This document shows positions 43,144-44,928 of a stretch of DNA of 44,928 nt, piece by piece; the stretch's first letter is position 1, and every line of letters starts with the position of its first letter. The notes beneath the pieces are model-generated. The model was not told the origin of the DNA and made no database searches. It worked only from the letters and a program-made list of their open reading frames with translations. Source of the DNA: Gryganskiella cystojenkinii. Its lineage: Eukaryota; Mortierellomycota; Mortierellomycetes; Mortierellales; Mortierellaceae. Both the position numbers and the translations under genes were made by a program. Location of the stretch: positions 1 to 44,928 of the forward strand of contig JAAAIG010000116.1 in the NCBI GenBank assembly GCA_015852425.1, written 5' to 3'.

Positions 43144-44928
43144 ATGATGGACAGGATACCACCCTCGCAAAAGCCACTCTCCGGTCACTCCCCCGCCACT
43201 GCGATCGACCGGTTCATGGCCCTGCAACAATTGAAACAAAGGACTCTAGCTTCGGAGAAAACGCCACCAAATCAGCTACACAAACAACGCCAACAACTCC
43301 AAACTTCTGGATTCACACCTGAATCTTCGTCCAAATCATCTCGATTTGCTTCTCCAACACCGCCTCTAAAAAAACTTAGACTTGCGGGACCTGTGACTTC
43401 TACAACGACCGGATCCACAAAGACTTTCGGTTCGCAGTTTTCACAGAAACAGAATCCACGAGACCTGATCATTCAGACCGCATCCATCTTCCCACAGTCG
43501 AGTCATGGGGCCACTTCATTGACTGCACCCTCTTCAACTCAGCAACTTCGCGTCGCAAAGGAGATACAGGGCCTCACAACACAAGGACCTTTCCGGCCGT
43601 ATGACCCGTTGCCTCCGCCAAGTCCAGAGGACTATCGATACATCGTCTCGAGCCGGGTCCTTCAAAATACGGCTTTGATACGAGCACTCCAAGACCCCAG
43701 AGTCGGTCGGATCCAGCTTATCGAACGCGACGTGGATCATTTGAGGGTAACGAAAGGAGTCTGTTTATGCTTGGGTTGCAAACATAAAAAAAAGCCAATT
43801 TTTTCTCTGACAATTACCAACCAAAACACGTCTTGAGACTTTAGACTCTACTTCCGTCTTTGACAAGCAACCGAGAAAAGACAAGAGTGGACGTTGATCT
43901 GGTTGTGGATGAAAAGACTGGGATCTTTTTTTATCCTCTGAGAGACATTGGCCAGAGTACTGCCGAGGATCCCAACGCAGGATTGAACGAACTTTTGAGG
44001 TGTCTGATCAGGATCGGTCCCCGGTATCAGAACCTGTGGATAATCTTTGAAGAGTACCACTGGTGGTCACTGAATCATACGGTTCGGGCGGGTCGGGTAG
44101 TGAGTACGAGGTCGTCTTCAGCAGCAGCATTGTCAACATCCTCAATTCAATCATCTTGGTCATCTTCAGTGCCGCACGTCTCATCATCAGAGGCACCTCG
44201 GATCGATCCATATGCAGGACCAGTCTCGGCTCAGCTGAGAAAACTGTTGGCATGGATCATCACAACGACCGACAAACACTCTTGGATCTCAAAGATCTCT
44301 TACCTTGATACGTCAACCTTGGGCGATGACAGAGATAATGATCAAGAAGAAGGTCAACCCGTGATTCAGTTCCAGACACGAGTTCTCTATGCCTCGGATG
44401 AGCGATGTGCGGCCCGACTAGCGCGCGCGATTGGAGAAAAGATCGTGCAAGAGATTGACCACAGTTGCAAAATGGGTGTCCGTAGAGACGAAGACGGATG
44501 GAAAGACAAGGACGAATGGCTCTGGCGAGACTGGCTAAATGAACAAGACAGCACGGTAAAAAGCAAACTATTTTATCACTGTGTATGGTAAAAAAGGCTA
44601 CTCTGGACTCTGCTGGAACTAACCCTCTTGCACCATTACTTCATTACTTTACCACCTTTCCCCTTGTCTGAAAATAATTCTAGCATGAACGTTTCCTAGC
44701 AACTTTTCGTATTTTCAACCTGTTCTCGATCCAAATTATCCTCTCCCACTGTACCCTCAAGGAATTCATCGCCATGAATCACAGTGAGCGGGTTCAAAAA
44801 GTAGGCAAATTTGTCGATCCTGCAGTTTTGGTAAGAGTCGACGCACCACAAACTTCTTAATACATCCCTTCTGGCACCACAATAACCTTTTTACAAGCGA
44901 GGAGCGATGTTAACGTACATACCCCCCC
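43144..44928 (+). CDS. XPF/Zip2-SHOC1-like protein, cut by the window end
   Basis: Exons are 43144-43746, 43845-44555 and 44684-44830; introns agree in phase, a GTAAGA donor follows 44830, and a likely next exon starts about 44897 before the window ends. Residues 1-140 are disordered. Then IQLIERDVDHLR and, across intron 1, VDLVVDEKTGIFFYPL with LLRCLIRIGPRYQNLWIIFEEY follow the strand-helix pattern of the XPF/ERCC4 nuclease-like domain. The usual ERKxxxD active-site motif is not evident. Exon 3 (FLATFRIFNLFSIQIIL and the following HhH-like part) resembles the C-terminal helices of the XPF family. This layout fits the inactive Zip2/SHOC1 branch, which works in meiotic crossover formation, but other XPF relatives are possible. 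Confidence 0.55.

Noticed and set aside
1..44928. tRNA, rRNA or CRISPR features
   Set aside because: No cloverleaf-like A/B-box pairs, rRNA-like blocks or regularly spaced repeats were found by reading; a tRNAscan run was not possible.

Overview
The window looks like nuclear DNA of a filamentous, early-diverging fungus, most likely Mortierellomycota or a close Mucoromycota relative. The basis is short GT-AG introns (mostly 90-300 bp), compact intergenic spacing, and a fungal gene set: VTC1, BUD13, DSN1/Mis13, a Kre9/Knh-type GPI protein, a PLC-like GPI protein and LPMO-like proteins. I saw no rRNA, tRNA, CRISPR array or intact transposase. The phylum call is inference from family content. Exon models below were built by hand from splice sites and reading-frame phase.

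Layout. 1-281: start of window with a perfect 20-21 bp hairpin. 282-about 3315 (-): CDK-like kinase with very large N-lobe insertions. 4471-6921 (-): large unrecognised protein. 7110-7706 (-): two weak small gene candidates. 7986-9299 (+): TCAIM-like (DUF4460/4461) protein with a J-domain-like HPD. 10074-10799 (-): LPMO-like secreted protein 1. 12567-15060 (+): gene-like but broken region. 15968-18253 (+): intronless 761-residue orphan. 18685-19824 (+): intronless class I terpene synthase-like gene. 21235-22352 (-): LPMO-like protein 2, whose second exon adds a poly-Asn and Asp/His-rich tail. 24025-25804 (-): secreted GPI-anchored PLC-like phosphodiesterase in four exons. 26531-28321 (+): BUD13 in five exons. 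30562-33923 (+): polytopic membrane protein with a glycosyltransferase-like C-terminal domain. 34878-35845 (-): Kre9/Knh-like GPI protein in four exons. 37709-38125 (+): VTC1. 38700-40818 (-): DSN1/Mis13 in five exons, one only 16 nt long. 41364-42841 (+): PQ-loop membrane protein in five exons. 43144-end (+): XPF/Zip2-SHOC1-like protein, cut by the window edge.

Functional picture. The conserved genes are ordinary fungal housekeeping: RES splicing complex, kinetochore, polyphosphate/vacuole transport. Four gene products are secreted or surface-bound (two LPMO-like, PLC-like, Kre9-like). The segment between the two LPMO-like paralogues (about 10-22 kb) is the accessory part. It holds a broken gene, an orphan and a terpene synthase-like gene, and the last two have no introns, unlike most neighbours. 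The best candidates for something new are the terpene synthase-like gene with its orphan neighbour, the Asp/His tail on LPMO-like protein 2, and the Zip2/SHOC1-like gene at the right edge.
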